51,718 nucleotides of DNA from Bacteroidales bacterium (GTDB taxonomy: Bacteria > Bacteroidota > Bacteroidia > Bacteroidales > P3), in assembly GCA_009783885.1 (NCBI GenBank), contig WRCN01000017.1, positions 1-51,718 of the forward strand, in the 5' to 3' direction. This document shows positions 33,448 through 41,320 of the stretch, one piece after another. Each line of letters begins with the position of its first letter. Positions within the stretch are counted from its first letter, which is position 1. The position numbers and the translations under genes are program-made. The notes below the pieces were generated by a model, which was not told where the DNA came from, ran no database searches, and saw nothing but the letters and a program-made list of their open reading frames with translations.

Positions 33448-34434
33448 TTAATTTTCAAATTCCTGTAAAATATTTTCATCATCTTGAAAAGAAAACATAT
33501 TTTCTCTTAATAATGAAGTATTTAGTGGAATAGAAATTTTATAAGTTCGTCTGGATTTATTCGGGAGATGATTGCTTCTTAGCCATGGGTTCAATGCCTT
33601 AAGTTGTTGATAAGTTGTTCCTTGTTGACGAGCAAACGCGAATAAATTAGAGATGGTTGTGTCTACAACGACCGTCCTAACTGGGATTGGCGGATACAAA
33701 TCTTTTTCACGCAAGATAATTCCGTAAGCAATCGGATCTTCGAAAATCGTTTTAAATGCGAGAATACGAAACAAATATCGCGATGTTTCTTCCGGTAAGT
33801 GCATGCTATAATAATCCATTGTTTGTTGATTTTCGATATGACGTCGAATGTTATTTTCACCGGTATTGTATGCTGCTGCTGCTAATGTCCAACTGTTGTT
33901 GAATCGATTGTAATTGGCTTTGAGGTATTGCGCCGCTGCAACAGTTGCTTTTTCCAAATGATAACGTTCGTCAACCTCATTGTTAATTTCCAAGCCATAT
34001 TGCTGTCCGGTTCCTTTCAAAAACTGCCAAAAACCTGCTGCTCCGGCAGGCGACACGGCAAGTGTAAATCCACTTTCAGCCAATGCTAAATATTTGAAAT
34101 CATCAGGCAAACCTTGTTCTTCTAAAATCGGTTCAATGACCGGGAAAAAGCGATTAGCACGCTTTATAAGCAATAGAATATTGGATTGCCAATACACATT
34201 CACCAACATTTCGCGATCCATTCGCTCGAAAACATGATAGATTTCCAACGGCACACGTTCGCCACAAAAGTCCATCGAATCAGGGATTGCAGGCGAGAAA
34301 ATTTTAACATTATTTTGAAAGGCACGTTGATAATATTCGTCGCTATTATCTCCTTTATTTTGGAAATTTAGAGTGATGAAAGCGGTTAAAACGACTGCGA
34401 TCAGGGTAATTAAGAGGTCTAGGCGTTTGGGCAT
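33448..34434 (-). CDS. Lytic murein transglycosylase (GH23, MltD-like)
   Basis: Cleaves peptidoglycan glycan strands to 1,6-anhydroMurNAc products in the periplasm; 328 aa. An N-terminal membrane anchor or signal (residues 8-24) precedes the SLT domain with catalytic Glu in FKYLALAESGFTLAVSPAGA, then GFWQFLKGTGQQYGL and AAAAYNTGENNIRRH. The C-terminal 70 residues (SNLFAFARQQGTTYQQLKAL) resemble a single LysM module. It precedes topA, from which it seems transcriptionally separate. Confidence 0.9.
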   Translation of the reverse strand: MPKRLDLLITLIAVVLTAFITLNFQNKGDNSDEYYQRAFQNNVKIFSPAIPDSMDFCGERVPLEIYHVFERMDREMLVNVYWQSNILLLIKRANRFFPVIEPILEEQGLPDDFKYLALAESGFTLAVSPAGAAGFWQFLKGTGQQYGLEINNEVDERYHLEKATVAAAQYLKANYNRFNNSWTLAAAAYNTGENNIRRHIENQQTMDYYSMHLPEETSRYLFRILAFKTIFEDPIAYGIILREKDLYPPIPVRTVVVDTTISNLFAFARQQGTTYQQLKALNPWLRSNHLPNKSRRTYKISIPLNTSLLRENMFSFQDDENILQEFEN

Positions 34435-34479
34435 TATGAGTTATAAATTATGAATTATGAAGATAACGACAGGTAAACT

Positions 34480-34505
34480 TGTAGGGGCAAATCTTGGATT
34501 CGCCC
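34480..34505. repeat. GTAGGGGC-type dispersed repeat
   Basis: TGTAGGGGCAAATCTTGGAT then TCGCCC resembles the GTAGGGGCGAATCTTGTATTCG repeat type that I recall from many genomes. It lies just beyond the rfbC stop and is related to the repeat at 28903. Confidence 0.6.
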
Positions 34506-34510
34506 AATAT

Positions 34511-35053
34511 CTAAAATTGGGATTGAAATTCTAAAAATTTAGGCGCAATTTTATCCTTTTCGGATAAAATCGGATGTTCTGTACCCCAGTTGATACAAAG
34601 GGTTTCATCGTTCCACAATAACGAACCTTCGGATTCTTTATTGTAAACCTTTGAACATTTATACGAAAAAATCGTATCGTTTTCCAATACTAAAAAACCA
34701 TGTGCAAACCCTTCGGGAATGTAAAGCATACGTTTGTTTTGTTCGGAAAGTTCAACACAGGCATGTTGTCCGTAAGTGGGCGAATTTTTGCGAATATCAA
34801 CAGCTACATCCAACACTGCACCACGTACCACACGCACCAGTTTCGCTTGCGCAAACGGTGGATTCTGAAAGTGCAATCCACGCAAAACATCTTTTTGCGA
34901 TTTGGATTCGTTGTCTTGAACAAAGGTTTTATCAATATCTATTTTTTTCAATTTTTCATAAGAATACGATTCGAAAAAACAGCCTCTATTATCAGTAAAA
35001 ACAGAAGGTTCAATAATTTTTAGGTCGGGGATTTTAGTGTTGATTATTTTCAT
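34511..35053 (-). CDS. rfbC: dTDP-4-dehydrorhamnose 3,5-epimerase
   Basis: Third step of dTDP-L-rhamnose synthesis for surface polysaccharides. 180 aa from the ATG at 35053 (MKIINTKIPDLKIIEPSVF), the usual length. The catalytic His is in VLRGLHFQNPPFAQAKLVRV; GAVLDVAVDIRKNSPTYG and YIPEGFAHGFLVL are family motifs. rfbA, rfbB and rfbD are not in the window, which is unusual since they generally cluster. It follows the thioredoxin-like gene by 34 bases. Confidence 0.95.
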   Translation of the reverse strand: MKIINTKIPDLKIIEPSVFTDNRGCFFESYSYEKLKKIDIDKTFVQDNESKSQKDVLRGLHFQNPPFAQAKLVRVVRGAVLDVAVDIRKNSPTYGQHACVELSEQNKRMLYIPEGFAHGFLVLENDTIFSYKCSKVYNKESEGSLLWNDETLCINWGTEHPILSEKDKIAPKFLEFQSQF

Positions 35054-35087
35054 TTTTATTAGTAAAAGGTTAAAGGTCAAAAGCAGG

Positions 35088-35924
35088 TTATTCTTCCAAC
35101 AATTTTTTAATCATAGCGGTCAAATTATTTAAGTGTTCAGAGTGCTCTACATATCGTTTGGAAGAAGGATCAAAGGCAGTAAGACTTTTAGGAATATACC
35201 TTATGATACCATTTTTATCAATCAAGAATTTGTGAGGAACTCCTCCACCTTTGAGGTATAGTTTATAAATAGATTTGTCAGAATCAACCCCAACGTTAAA
35301 ATCAATACCTTTTTCTTTGAGTTGAGCCATTACGTTTTTTACGATTTCTTCCGTATCGTCAATTGAAATGGGTAATACTACAAACGGTGCCTTCTTGAAC
35401 GATTCAATTATTTTTGGGAAAACATAAAATTCCCTTATACAAGGACCACACCATGTTGCCCAAAAATCTAATAAAACCACTTGACCTTTTAAGTTGGAGA
35501 GTGTGATCGTTTCGCCATTGATCATCTGCACAGTAAAATCTTTTGCCGTGTCGTTTACTCTTAAAACATAAAATTTGTCCAAAAACCAATCAGAAGTGGG
35601 GGAGGTTTTGATTGCAGATTCGGGTTCATTTTTTTTCTTTTCCAATTCTTCTTCTGTAAAAAGTTCGATATATTTAATGAGTTCTTTGGGCGGTATTTTG
35701 TTACCAAACAGTTCAAACAATCGCTCTCTTTCTTCTTCTGAAACTCCGTTAAATAGAACTTTGACATATCCACGTTCTACAAGCTCATTCAATCGTTCCA
35801 TGGTAATAAATTCATCATTAGCAATGATTACAGGTCCGGGGGTTTTTGCAATATTTTCTTGTCCACGTTGTCCGCATGAAAAGCATGTCAAAGAAATTAG
35901 CAAAAGTAGAATGATTTTTTTCAT
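35088..35924 (-). CDS. TlpA/ResA-like thiol-disulfide lipoprotein
   Basis: 278 aa. The signal peptide ends in the lipobox LTCFSC, so the protein is lipidated at Cys17 and sits in the periplasm or outer membrane. Residues 20-125 are a helical region of unknown function, typical of Bacteroidota versions. The thioredoxin fold follows, with active site WCGPC (Trp158-Cys162) and cis-Pro in GGGVPHKFLIDKNG. It probably reduces or oxidises exported proteins; the partner is unknown. Confidence 0.9.
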   Translation of the reverse strand: MKKIILLLLISLTCFSCGQRGQENIAKTPGPVIIANDEFITMERLNELVERGYVKVLFNGVSEEERERLFELFGNKIPPKELIKYIELFTEEELEKKKNEPESAIKTSPTSDWFLDKFYVLRVNDTAKDFTVQMINGETITLSNLKGQVVLLDFWATWCGPCIREFYVFPKIIESFKKAPFVVLPISIDDTEEIVKNVMAQLKEKGIDFNVGVDSDKSIYKLYLKGGGVPHKFLIDKNGIIRYIPKSLTAFDPSSKRYVEHSEHLNNLTAMIKKLLEE

Positions 35925-35986
35925 GATTTTACAAGTTTTTTAGTAAGGAGATTTCTTGCTATATGTTTGTTCACTTTATTCATGGT

Positions 35987-37381
35987 TTATAGATGCACCG
36001 CCTGTCCATAAGCTGCAGCCACAGCCTCCATCAAGGCTTCTGACATAGTTGGATGCGGATGAACTGCGGAAAGAATTTCATGAGCGGTTATATTTTTTTC
36101 GCGAATGATGACGGCTTCGGCAATCATTTCCGTAACATTGTCGCCAATCATGTGACAACCCAATAACTCATCGGTTTTTGCATCGAAAACAACTTTCACA
36201 AAGCCGTCTCTATTGCCTGCTGCTGTGGCTTTTCCAGAGGCCGTGAATGGAAATTTTCCGACTTTGATTTCATACCCGGCTTCTTGTGCGTTTTTCTCGG
36301 AAAGCCCGACAGATGCTATTTCCGGGGTTGTGTATGTACATCCCGGAATGTTATTATAATTCACCGGATGTGGATTCAATCCCGCAATTTTTTCAACACA
36401 CACAAGGGCTTCGTGCGATGCTACATGCGCCAATGCATACCCTGGAACAACATCACCAATCGCATAATAACCTTCTTGACTGGTACGGTAATACTCATCA
36501 ACCTTGATTTTTGTTCCAACAATTTCGATACCCGTTTCCTCTAATCCGATGTTTTCAATATGGGTTGTAACACCAACTGCCGACAACACAATTTCCGCTT
36601 CCACAATCTCCTCCCCTTTTTTGGTTTTGATTGTACATTTGCATAAATCGCCTGCGGTATCAACGTGTTCAACGCTTGAATCCACCATGACTTTCATGCC
36701 GTTTTTTCTAAACGAACGGCTGAGCTGCGCAGAAACATCAGCATCTTCTACCGGTACAATTTGTGGTAGAAATTCCACCAAAGTCACTTTCGTTCCGATG
36801 GATTGATAAAAATGTGCAAATTCCGAGCCAATTGCTCCGGAGCCAACAATTACCATAGATTCCGGTTGTTTGCGCAACGTCATGGCTTCACGATAACCAA
36901 TGATTTTTTTTCCATCTTGCGGTAAATTCGGTAATTCCCGACTGCGAGCACCGGTAGCAATGACGATATGACTTGCCGAATATTCTGTGATTTCACCGTT
37001 TTCTGACGATTTCACTTCAACAATTTTATTCGGTTTCACCTTTCCAAAGCCACGAATGACATCCACTTTATTTTTTTGCAATAAAAACGCAACACCTTTA
37101 TTCATCGTTTCGGCAACGCCTCGACTGCGCGTAACCATCGCATCTAAATCTGCTTTTGCTGTGCCTTCAAGTTTCACGCCATAAGTTTCCGCGTGAAGCA
37201 AATATTGAAACACCTGCGCACTTTTCAATAGCGCTTTTGTCGGAATACAACCCCAATTCAAACAGACACCACCCAAATCGGCACATTCCACAACGGCTGT
37301 TTTCATGCCCAATTGCGCTCCTCGAATGGCTGCCACATAGCCTCCGGGACCACTTCCAATAACTATTAAATCGTAATTCAT
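35987..37381 (-). CDS. lpdA: Dihydrolipoyl dehydrogenase
   Basis: E3 flavoprotein of 2-oxo-acid dehydrogenase or glycine cleavage complexes, 464 aa from the ATG at 37381 (MNYDLIVIGSGPGGYVAAIR). The redox-active pair is in GGVCLNWGCIPTKALL, the NAD-binding motif is VIVGSGAIGSEFAHF, and the C-terminal active-site segment is SAVHPHPTMSEALMEA. No E1 or E2 genes are nearby. Confidence 0.96.
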   Translation of the reverse strand: MNYDLIVIGSGPGGYVAAIRGAQLGMKTAVVECADLGGVCLNWGCIPTKALLKSAQVFQYLLHAETYGVKLEGTAKADLDAMVTRSRGVAETMNKGVAFLLQKNKVDVIRGFGKVKPNKIVEVKSSENGEITEYSASHIVIATGARSRELPNLPQDGKKIIGYREAMTLRKQPESMVIVGSGAIGSEFAHFYQSIGTKVTLVEFLPQIVPVEDADVSAQLSRSFRKNGMKVMVDSSVEHVDTAGDLCKCTIKTKKGEEIVEAEIVLSAVGVTTHIENIGLEETGIEIVGTKIKVDEYYRTSQEGYYAIGDVVPGYALAHVASHEALVCVEKIAGLNPHPVNYNNIPGCTYTTPEIASVGLSEKNAQEAGYEIKVGKFPFTASGKATAAGNRDGFVKVVFDAKTDELLGCHMIGDNVTEMIAEAVIIREKNITAHEILSAVHPHPTMSEALMEAVAAAYGQAVHL

Positions 37382-37397
37382 AATCGTAAATTTTCTG

Positions 37398-37405
37398 CAA
37401 AGATA
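37398..37405 (-). promoter_or_regulatory. -7 box of lpdA
   Basis: TATCTTTG on the minus strand, 16 bases before the lpdA start; this supports the start at 37381 over the longer open frame, which would begin inside the promoter. Confidence 0.7.
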
Positions 37406-37422
37406 CAAAAAATTATTTTAAC

Positions 37423-37498
37423 CGTTATGTCGAGCGTAGCAAAGCGAAGCCGAGACATCCCATAGCAAGGGGGTTCCTCGACTACGCTCGGAATGACG
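37423..37498. repeat. Long GTCGAG palindrome between lpdA and truA
   Basis: Opening CGTTATGTCGAGCGTAGC and closing CGACTACGCTCGGAATGACG are imperfect complements around ATCCCATAGCAAGGGGGTT. It is nearly identical to the element at 17489 but has an extra AAAGCGAAGC in one arm. It separates two divergent promoters. Confidence 0.85.
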
Positions 37499-37520
37499 AC
37501 GTAGTTTCAATTATTTTTCG

Positions 37521-37528
37521 TATCTTTG
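37521..37528 (+). promoter_or_regulatory. -7 box of truA
   Basis: TATCTTTGCA, 11 bases before the ATG at 37540. Confidence 0.7.
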
Positions 37529-37539
37529 CAAAAGAATTC

Positions 37540-38301
37540 ATGTCCGAACAACCTGCTTCATATCGTTATTTCGTAGAATTAGCCTACAACGGCACATCGT
37601 TTTGCGGTTGGCAAATTCAAGATAATGCTGTTACGGTGCAAAGCACGTTGGAGGAGGCGTTTTCTCGAATTATGCGTGAACCTATTGCGCTAACAGGCGC
37701 AGGACGTACGGATACAGGCGTGCATGCAAAAAAATATGTCGCGCATTTCGATACTTCGCAACTTTTGATCGAACAAGATTGTCAAGACTTATGTCGAAAA
37801 TTAAATTCATACTTGAGAGAATCTATTGTGATCTACAAAATTTATCAAGTGTCAAATGACTTGCACGCAAGATTTTCGGCAACTTCACGAACCTATCAAT
37901 ATGTTATTTCTCTCGAAAAAAATCCGTTTATAGTTGATTTTTCTTACGAATTACACGGCGATTTGGACGTTAATCGAATGAATGAAGCCTGCAAGATTTT
38001 ACACAAATACACTGATTTTTCTTGCTTTTCCAAAGCACATACACAGACCAAAACCAATTTGTGCACCATTCAAAAAGCCATTTGGAAACGCGAAAAAAAT
38101 AAGTTGGTTTTCACCATTCAAGCCAATCGTTTTTTGCGCAATATGGTGCGTGCCATCGTCGGCACGATGATTGAAGTGGGACAGCATAAAATTTCGTTAG
38201 ACGATTTTCGACAAATTATCGAAAATAAAGATCGCAGTGAGGCAGGGTTGTCGGTGCCTGCAAAGGGGTTGTTTTTGGTGGATGTGAATTATGGTCGTTG
38301 A
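37540..38301 (+). CDS. truA: tRNA pseudouridine(38-40) synthase TruA
   Basis: Modifies U38-U40 in the anticodon arm of many tRNAs; 253 aa. The catalytic Asp58 is in GAGRTDTGVHAKKYVAHF; TFKARFSAT-type and RNMVRAIVGTMIEVG segments are present. The last codons and the TGA stop (38299-38301) lie in a palindromic repeat element, so the natural C-terminus may have been trimmed or replaced by it, though the length is normal. Confidence 0.95.
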   Translation: MSEQPASYRYFVELAYNGTSFCGWQIQDNAVTVQSTLEEAFSRIMREPIALTGAGRTDTGVHAKKYVAHFDTSQLLIEQDCQDLCRKLNSYLRESIVIYKIYQVSNDLHARFSATSRTYQYVISLEKNPFIVDFSYELHGDLDVNRMNEACKILHKYTDFSCFSKAHTQTKTNLCTIQKAIWKREKNKLVFTIQANRFLRNMVRAIVGTMIEVGQHKISLDDFRQIIENKDRSEAGLSVPAKGLFLVDVNYGR

Positions 38302-38344
38302 GCGGAGTCGAAACGACCAGTAGCTTCGACTTCGCTCAGCCACC
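38293..38344. repeat. GTCGAG-family palindrome overlapping the truA stop
   Basis: Arms TGAGCGGAGTCGAA (38299-38312) and TTCGACTTCGCTCA (38325-38338) pair at 13 of 14 positions, with an internal GGTCGTT/AACGACC stem. The first three bases of the arm are the truA stop codon. It lies between convergent genes. Confidence 0.8.
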
Positions 38345-38358
38345 AACTAATTCAAAAA

Positions 38359-39225
38359 TCATAACACATTCCCCAATTGTTCCTTGATTTTTTCCAATTC
38401 ATCTTTCATTTCGACCACAATTTTCTGAATATCCACATCATTGGCCTTTGAACCGATGGTGTTGATTTCTCTGCCGATTTCTTGGGTTACGAAACCTAAT
38501 TTTTTACCTGCGGATTCTTCGCTGAGTGTGTCTAAAAAATAGGTGCAATGCTTTTCCAAACGTAGTTTTTCCTCTGTGATATCAAGCTTTTCAAGATAAT
38601 AGAATAATTCCTGTTCGAAACGATTTGCATCAACAGTGCTCGAGTCAACCCATTTTTCAAGGTTGGTCTTCATGCGTTCTTTTATTGTTGAAATGCGTGG
38701 TTTTTCAAATGTTTCAACCTTTTTCAACAACGCTTGAATTGTTGCAATGCGATTTTTAAAATCATCTTCCAAAATTTGCCCTTCGTGTAAACGAAATTCA
38801 TCGAATTTAGCAATTGCTTTCATCACCACATTCACCGCAGAAGTCCATATTTTTTCATCAACTCCCGGTGTTTCACAATTCAACACATCGGGCATTTTCA
38901 TTGCAATTCTCAACAAATCGGACTGTAAATTTTGTCCTTCGGAAATATTTTTCAACTCCGACAAATATTGCTCAACAATCACCTTATTAATGGTCGAAGA
39001 CGCTATTTTTGCGTCTGCTTCAAACGTCAGGATACCCTCTACTTTTCCGCGTTGTAACAGAGGTGATAATACGGCTCGCAATTCCAATTCTTTTTCTCGA
39101 AACAGGGCCGGAATTTTTAACGTTAAATCCAATTGTTTTGAGTTTAACGATTTGATTTCAAAAGATATTTTTTGATTAGGGAACTCCTCGGTGTGCTTGC
39201 CGAAGCCGGTCATGGATTTAATCAT
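38359..39225 (-). CDS. yicC: YicC family protein
   Basis: 288 aa with the family's N-terminal MIKSMTGFGK and C-terminal ELFYYLEKLDITEEKLRLEKH and IGREINTIGSKANDVDIQ. The E. coli member has been reported as an endoribonuclease; the role here is by family only. It stands alone with its own promoter. Confidence 0.92.
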   Translation of the reverse strand: MIKSMTGFGKHTEEFPNQKISFEIKSLNSKQLDLTLKIPALFREKELELRAVLSPLLQRGKVEGILTFEADAKIASSTINKVIVEQYLSELKNISEGQNLQSDLLRIAMKMPDVLNCETPGVDEKIWTSAVNVVMKAIAKFDEFRLHEGQILEDDFKNRIATIQALLKKVETFEKPRISTIKERMKTNLEKWVDSSTVDANRFEQELFYYLEKLDITEEKLRLEKHCTYFLDTLSEESAGKKLGFVTQEIGREINTIGSKANDVDIQKIVVEMKDELEKIKEQLGNVL

Positions 39226-39242
39226 AAAAGCGATTTTTGTTG

Positions 39243-39250
39243 CAAAGATA
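39243..39250 (-). promoter_or_regulatory. -7 box of yicC
   Basis: TATCTTTG on the minus strand, 17 bases before the yicC start. Confidence 0.7.
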
Positions 39251-39335
39251 CAAAAATAATTACGAATTACGAGTTAAAATTTAGAAATGATTCGTTTAAT
39301 TATTAATTCCTAATTGTCAATTCCTAATTATTTCG

Positions 39336-39343
39336 TATCTTTG
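39336..39343 (+). promoter_or_regulatory. -7 box of namZ
   Basis: TATCTTTG ends 4 bases before the ATG at 39348, leaving room only for a leaderless or near-leaderless message. Confidence 0.7.
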
Positions 39344-39347
39344 TGCT

Positions 39348-40514
39348 ATGAAAAAAATATCTCTTGTCATTTTTTTATTGTTTTCTGCACAGATCATGCA
39401 AAGCCAAGCACTCCGTTTGGGTGCGGAACGGACAGAAATTTATTTGCCACAATTAGAGGACAAATCCGTTGGATTGGTCGGAAATCAAACCAGCCTCATC
39501 GGCGAAACACATTTGGTTGATTTCTTGTTGAGTTTGGGCGTAAATTTAAAAACCATTTTTTCGCCCGAACACGGATTTCGAGGTAATGTTGAAGCAGGTG
39601 CGCATATTCAGCACGGAAAGGATGTCAGAACAGGACTTCCGATCGTTTCGCTTTATGGCAGAAATAAAAAGCCAAGCAAAGAGCAAGTCGCCGGTTTAGA
39701 TGTGATTATTTTCGATTTGCAAGATGTTGGAACACGTTTTTATACCTATATTTCCACACTTCACTATGTGATGGAAACCTGTGCAGAACAAGACATTCTG
39801 TTGATTGTATTAGACCGACCAAATCCGAACGGGCATTATATGGATGGTCCGATTTTAGAAGAAAAACACAAATCTTTCGTTGGAATGCACCCAATTCCTG
39901 TAGTGCACGGAATGACAATCGGCGAATATGCACGAATGATTAATGGCGAAAAATGGTTGCCAAACGGCATTCAATGTCCTTTGTTTGTTGTAGAAATGGA
40001 GAATTACAGTCGCTACGAGCCTTATCATTTGCCTGTTCCCCCATCGCCGAATTTGCCTACAAGTCAAGCCATTGCACTGTATCCGAGTTTGTGTTTTTTC
40101 GAAGGTGCAACTGTTAGTTTGGGACGCGGCACGGAAACACCATTTGAAATCTTTGGAAGTCCGGAGTTTAAAGGAAAAGGACTTACATTCACATTCACAC
40201 CTCGTGTTATCAAAGGAAAAAGCGAAAATCCGCCATTCAAAAATCAATTATGTTATGGTGTGGATTTGAGCCAAATTCCTTACGATAGCATCAGAAACGA
40301 GGGGCGTATAAATCTTTCGTATTTGATACAAGCATATCAACTTTCTACCGATAAATCTAAATTTTTCAACACCTTTTTTGAAAAATTAGCAGGCACAGAT
40401 TCCCTACGCAGACAAATTATTTCGGGCATTTCAGAAGACGAAATTCGCAAAATATGGCAGCCGGATTTAGAACAGTTTGCCGAAATAAGAAAACCTTACC
40501 TTTTGTATGAATAA
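39348..40514 (+). CDS. namZ: DUF1343 exo-beta-N-acetylmuramidase (NamZ-like)
   Basis: 388 aa with a signal peptide (MKKISLVIFLLFSAQIMQSQ). It has the DUF1343/YbbC motifs VGLVGNQTS, IFSPEHGFRGNVEAGAH, IFDLQDVGTRFYTYIS and LDRPNPNG. NamZ of Bacillus and Tannerella removes terminal MurNAc from peptidoglycan fragments. The next gene, 24 bases downstream, is a MurU-like nucleotidyltransferase, so this pair plausibly feeds MurNAc salvage. Confidence 0.88.
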   Translation: MKKISLVIFLLFSAQIMQSQALRLGAERTEIYLPQLEDKSVGLVGNQTSLIGETHLVDFLLSLGVNLKTIFSPEHGFRGNVEAGAHIQHGKDVRTGLPIVSLYGRNKKPSKEQVAGLDVIIFDLQDVGTRFYTYISTLHYVMETCAEQDILLIVLDRPNPNGHYMDGPILEEKHKSFVGMHPIPVVHGMTIGEYARMINGEKWLPNGIQCPLFVVEMENYSRYEPYHLPVPPSPNLPTSQAIALYPSLCFFEGATVSLGRGTETPFEIFGSPEFKGKGLTFTFTPRVIKGKSENPPFKNQLCYGVDLSQIPYDSIRNEGRINLSYLIQAYQLSTDKSKFFNTFFEKLAGTDSLRRQIISGISEDEIRKIWQPDLEQFAEIRKPYLLYE

Positions 40515-40538
40515 AATCGTTCAAAAATCACAAATTTT

Positions 40539-41258
40539 ATGAAAGCCTTCATTTTAGCAGCAGGACTTGGCACTCGTCTAAAACCGTTTACCGAACATGG
40601 GCCAAAAGCATTGGTTGAAGTGAACGGGAAGCCGTTGTTGCAAGAGCTAATCGAAAAATTGAAACAAAGCGGATATACGGATATTGTTGTCAATATTCAT
40701 CATTTCGGAGAGCAAATTCTTGATTTTTTGAACGCCAATCAAAATTTTGGCATCAACATTCAAATCAGCGATGAGCGTGAACAACTTTTAGATACAGGCG
40801 GTGCCATTCTCAAAGCACAACCTTTTTTGGAAAACGAACCTTATTTTTTAGTTCACAATGTAGATATTTTATCGAATATGGATTTTTCGAAAATCGCCGA
40901 ATATCACCAAAAAACAGGTGCTTTGGCAACTATGGCTGTTCGTGATAGAGATGCAGATCGAAAATTTTTATTCGATGAGAATCTTAAGTTAAAAGGTTGG
41001 CAAAATTCCAAAACCAACGAAAAAATTCTTCTAACAACATCTTCTGAACACTTGATTCCACTTGCTTTTAGTGGTATTCATATCATCAATGCCGAAATTT
41101 TCAAACACATTAAGCAATCCGGCAAATTTTCGATTATAGAAACTTATCTGGATTTAGCAAAGACTTTCGATATTTGCGGATTTCAACACGATGAAGATTT
41201 ATGGTTAGACGTTGGCAAGCCCGAACAATTAGTACAAGCGCAAGAATTATTTCTTTAG
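40539..41258 (+). CDS. murU: Sugar-phosphate nucleotidyltransferase, MurU-like
   Basis: 239 aa NTP-transferase with the signature LAAGLGTRLKPFTEHGPKAL at the N-terminus, NVDILSNMD for metal binding, and a C-terminal DVGKPEQL. Its size and sequence fit MurNAc-1-phosphate uridylyltransferase (MurU), which makes UDP-MurNAc in peptidoglycan recycling. A mannose-1-phosphate guanylyltransferase-like activity cannot be excluded. The NamZ neighbour favours MurU; the kinase AmgK is not in the window. The TAG stop is the first codon of a palindromic repeat. Confidence 0.8.
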   Translation: MKAFILAAGLGTRLKPFTEHGPKALVEVNGKPLLQELIEKLKQSGYTDIVVNIHHFGEQILDFLNANQNFGINIQISDEREQLLDTGGAILKAQPFLENEPYFLVHNVDILSNMDFSKIAEYHQKTGALATMAVRDRDADRKFLFDENLKLKGWQNSKTNEKILLTTSSEHLIPLAFSGIHIINAEIFKHIKQSGKFSIIETYLDLAKTFDICGFQHDEDLWLDVGKPEQLVQAQELFL

Positions 41259-41320
41259 CAAGGGGATGTCTCGACGGAGTTTATCCCGAGCGAAGTCGAG
41301 TCGAGGGGCTCGACATGGCG
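41256..41320. repeat. GTCGAG-family element overlapping the murU stop
   Basis: TAGCAAGGGGATGTCTCGAC...CCCGAGCGAAGTCGAGTCGA...CTCGACATGGCG. The leading TAG is the murU stop, and the element ends exactly where the comF stop begins at 41321. It shares TAGCAAGGGGAT with the elements at 16581, 17489 and 37423. Confidence 0.82.

Noticed and set aside
33405-33482. 26-residue N-terminal extension of TopA
   Set aside because: It runs through the promoter box and into the upstream gene; MSKNLVIVESPAKA is the normal start.
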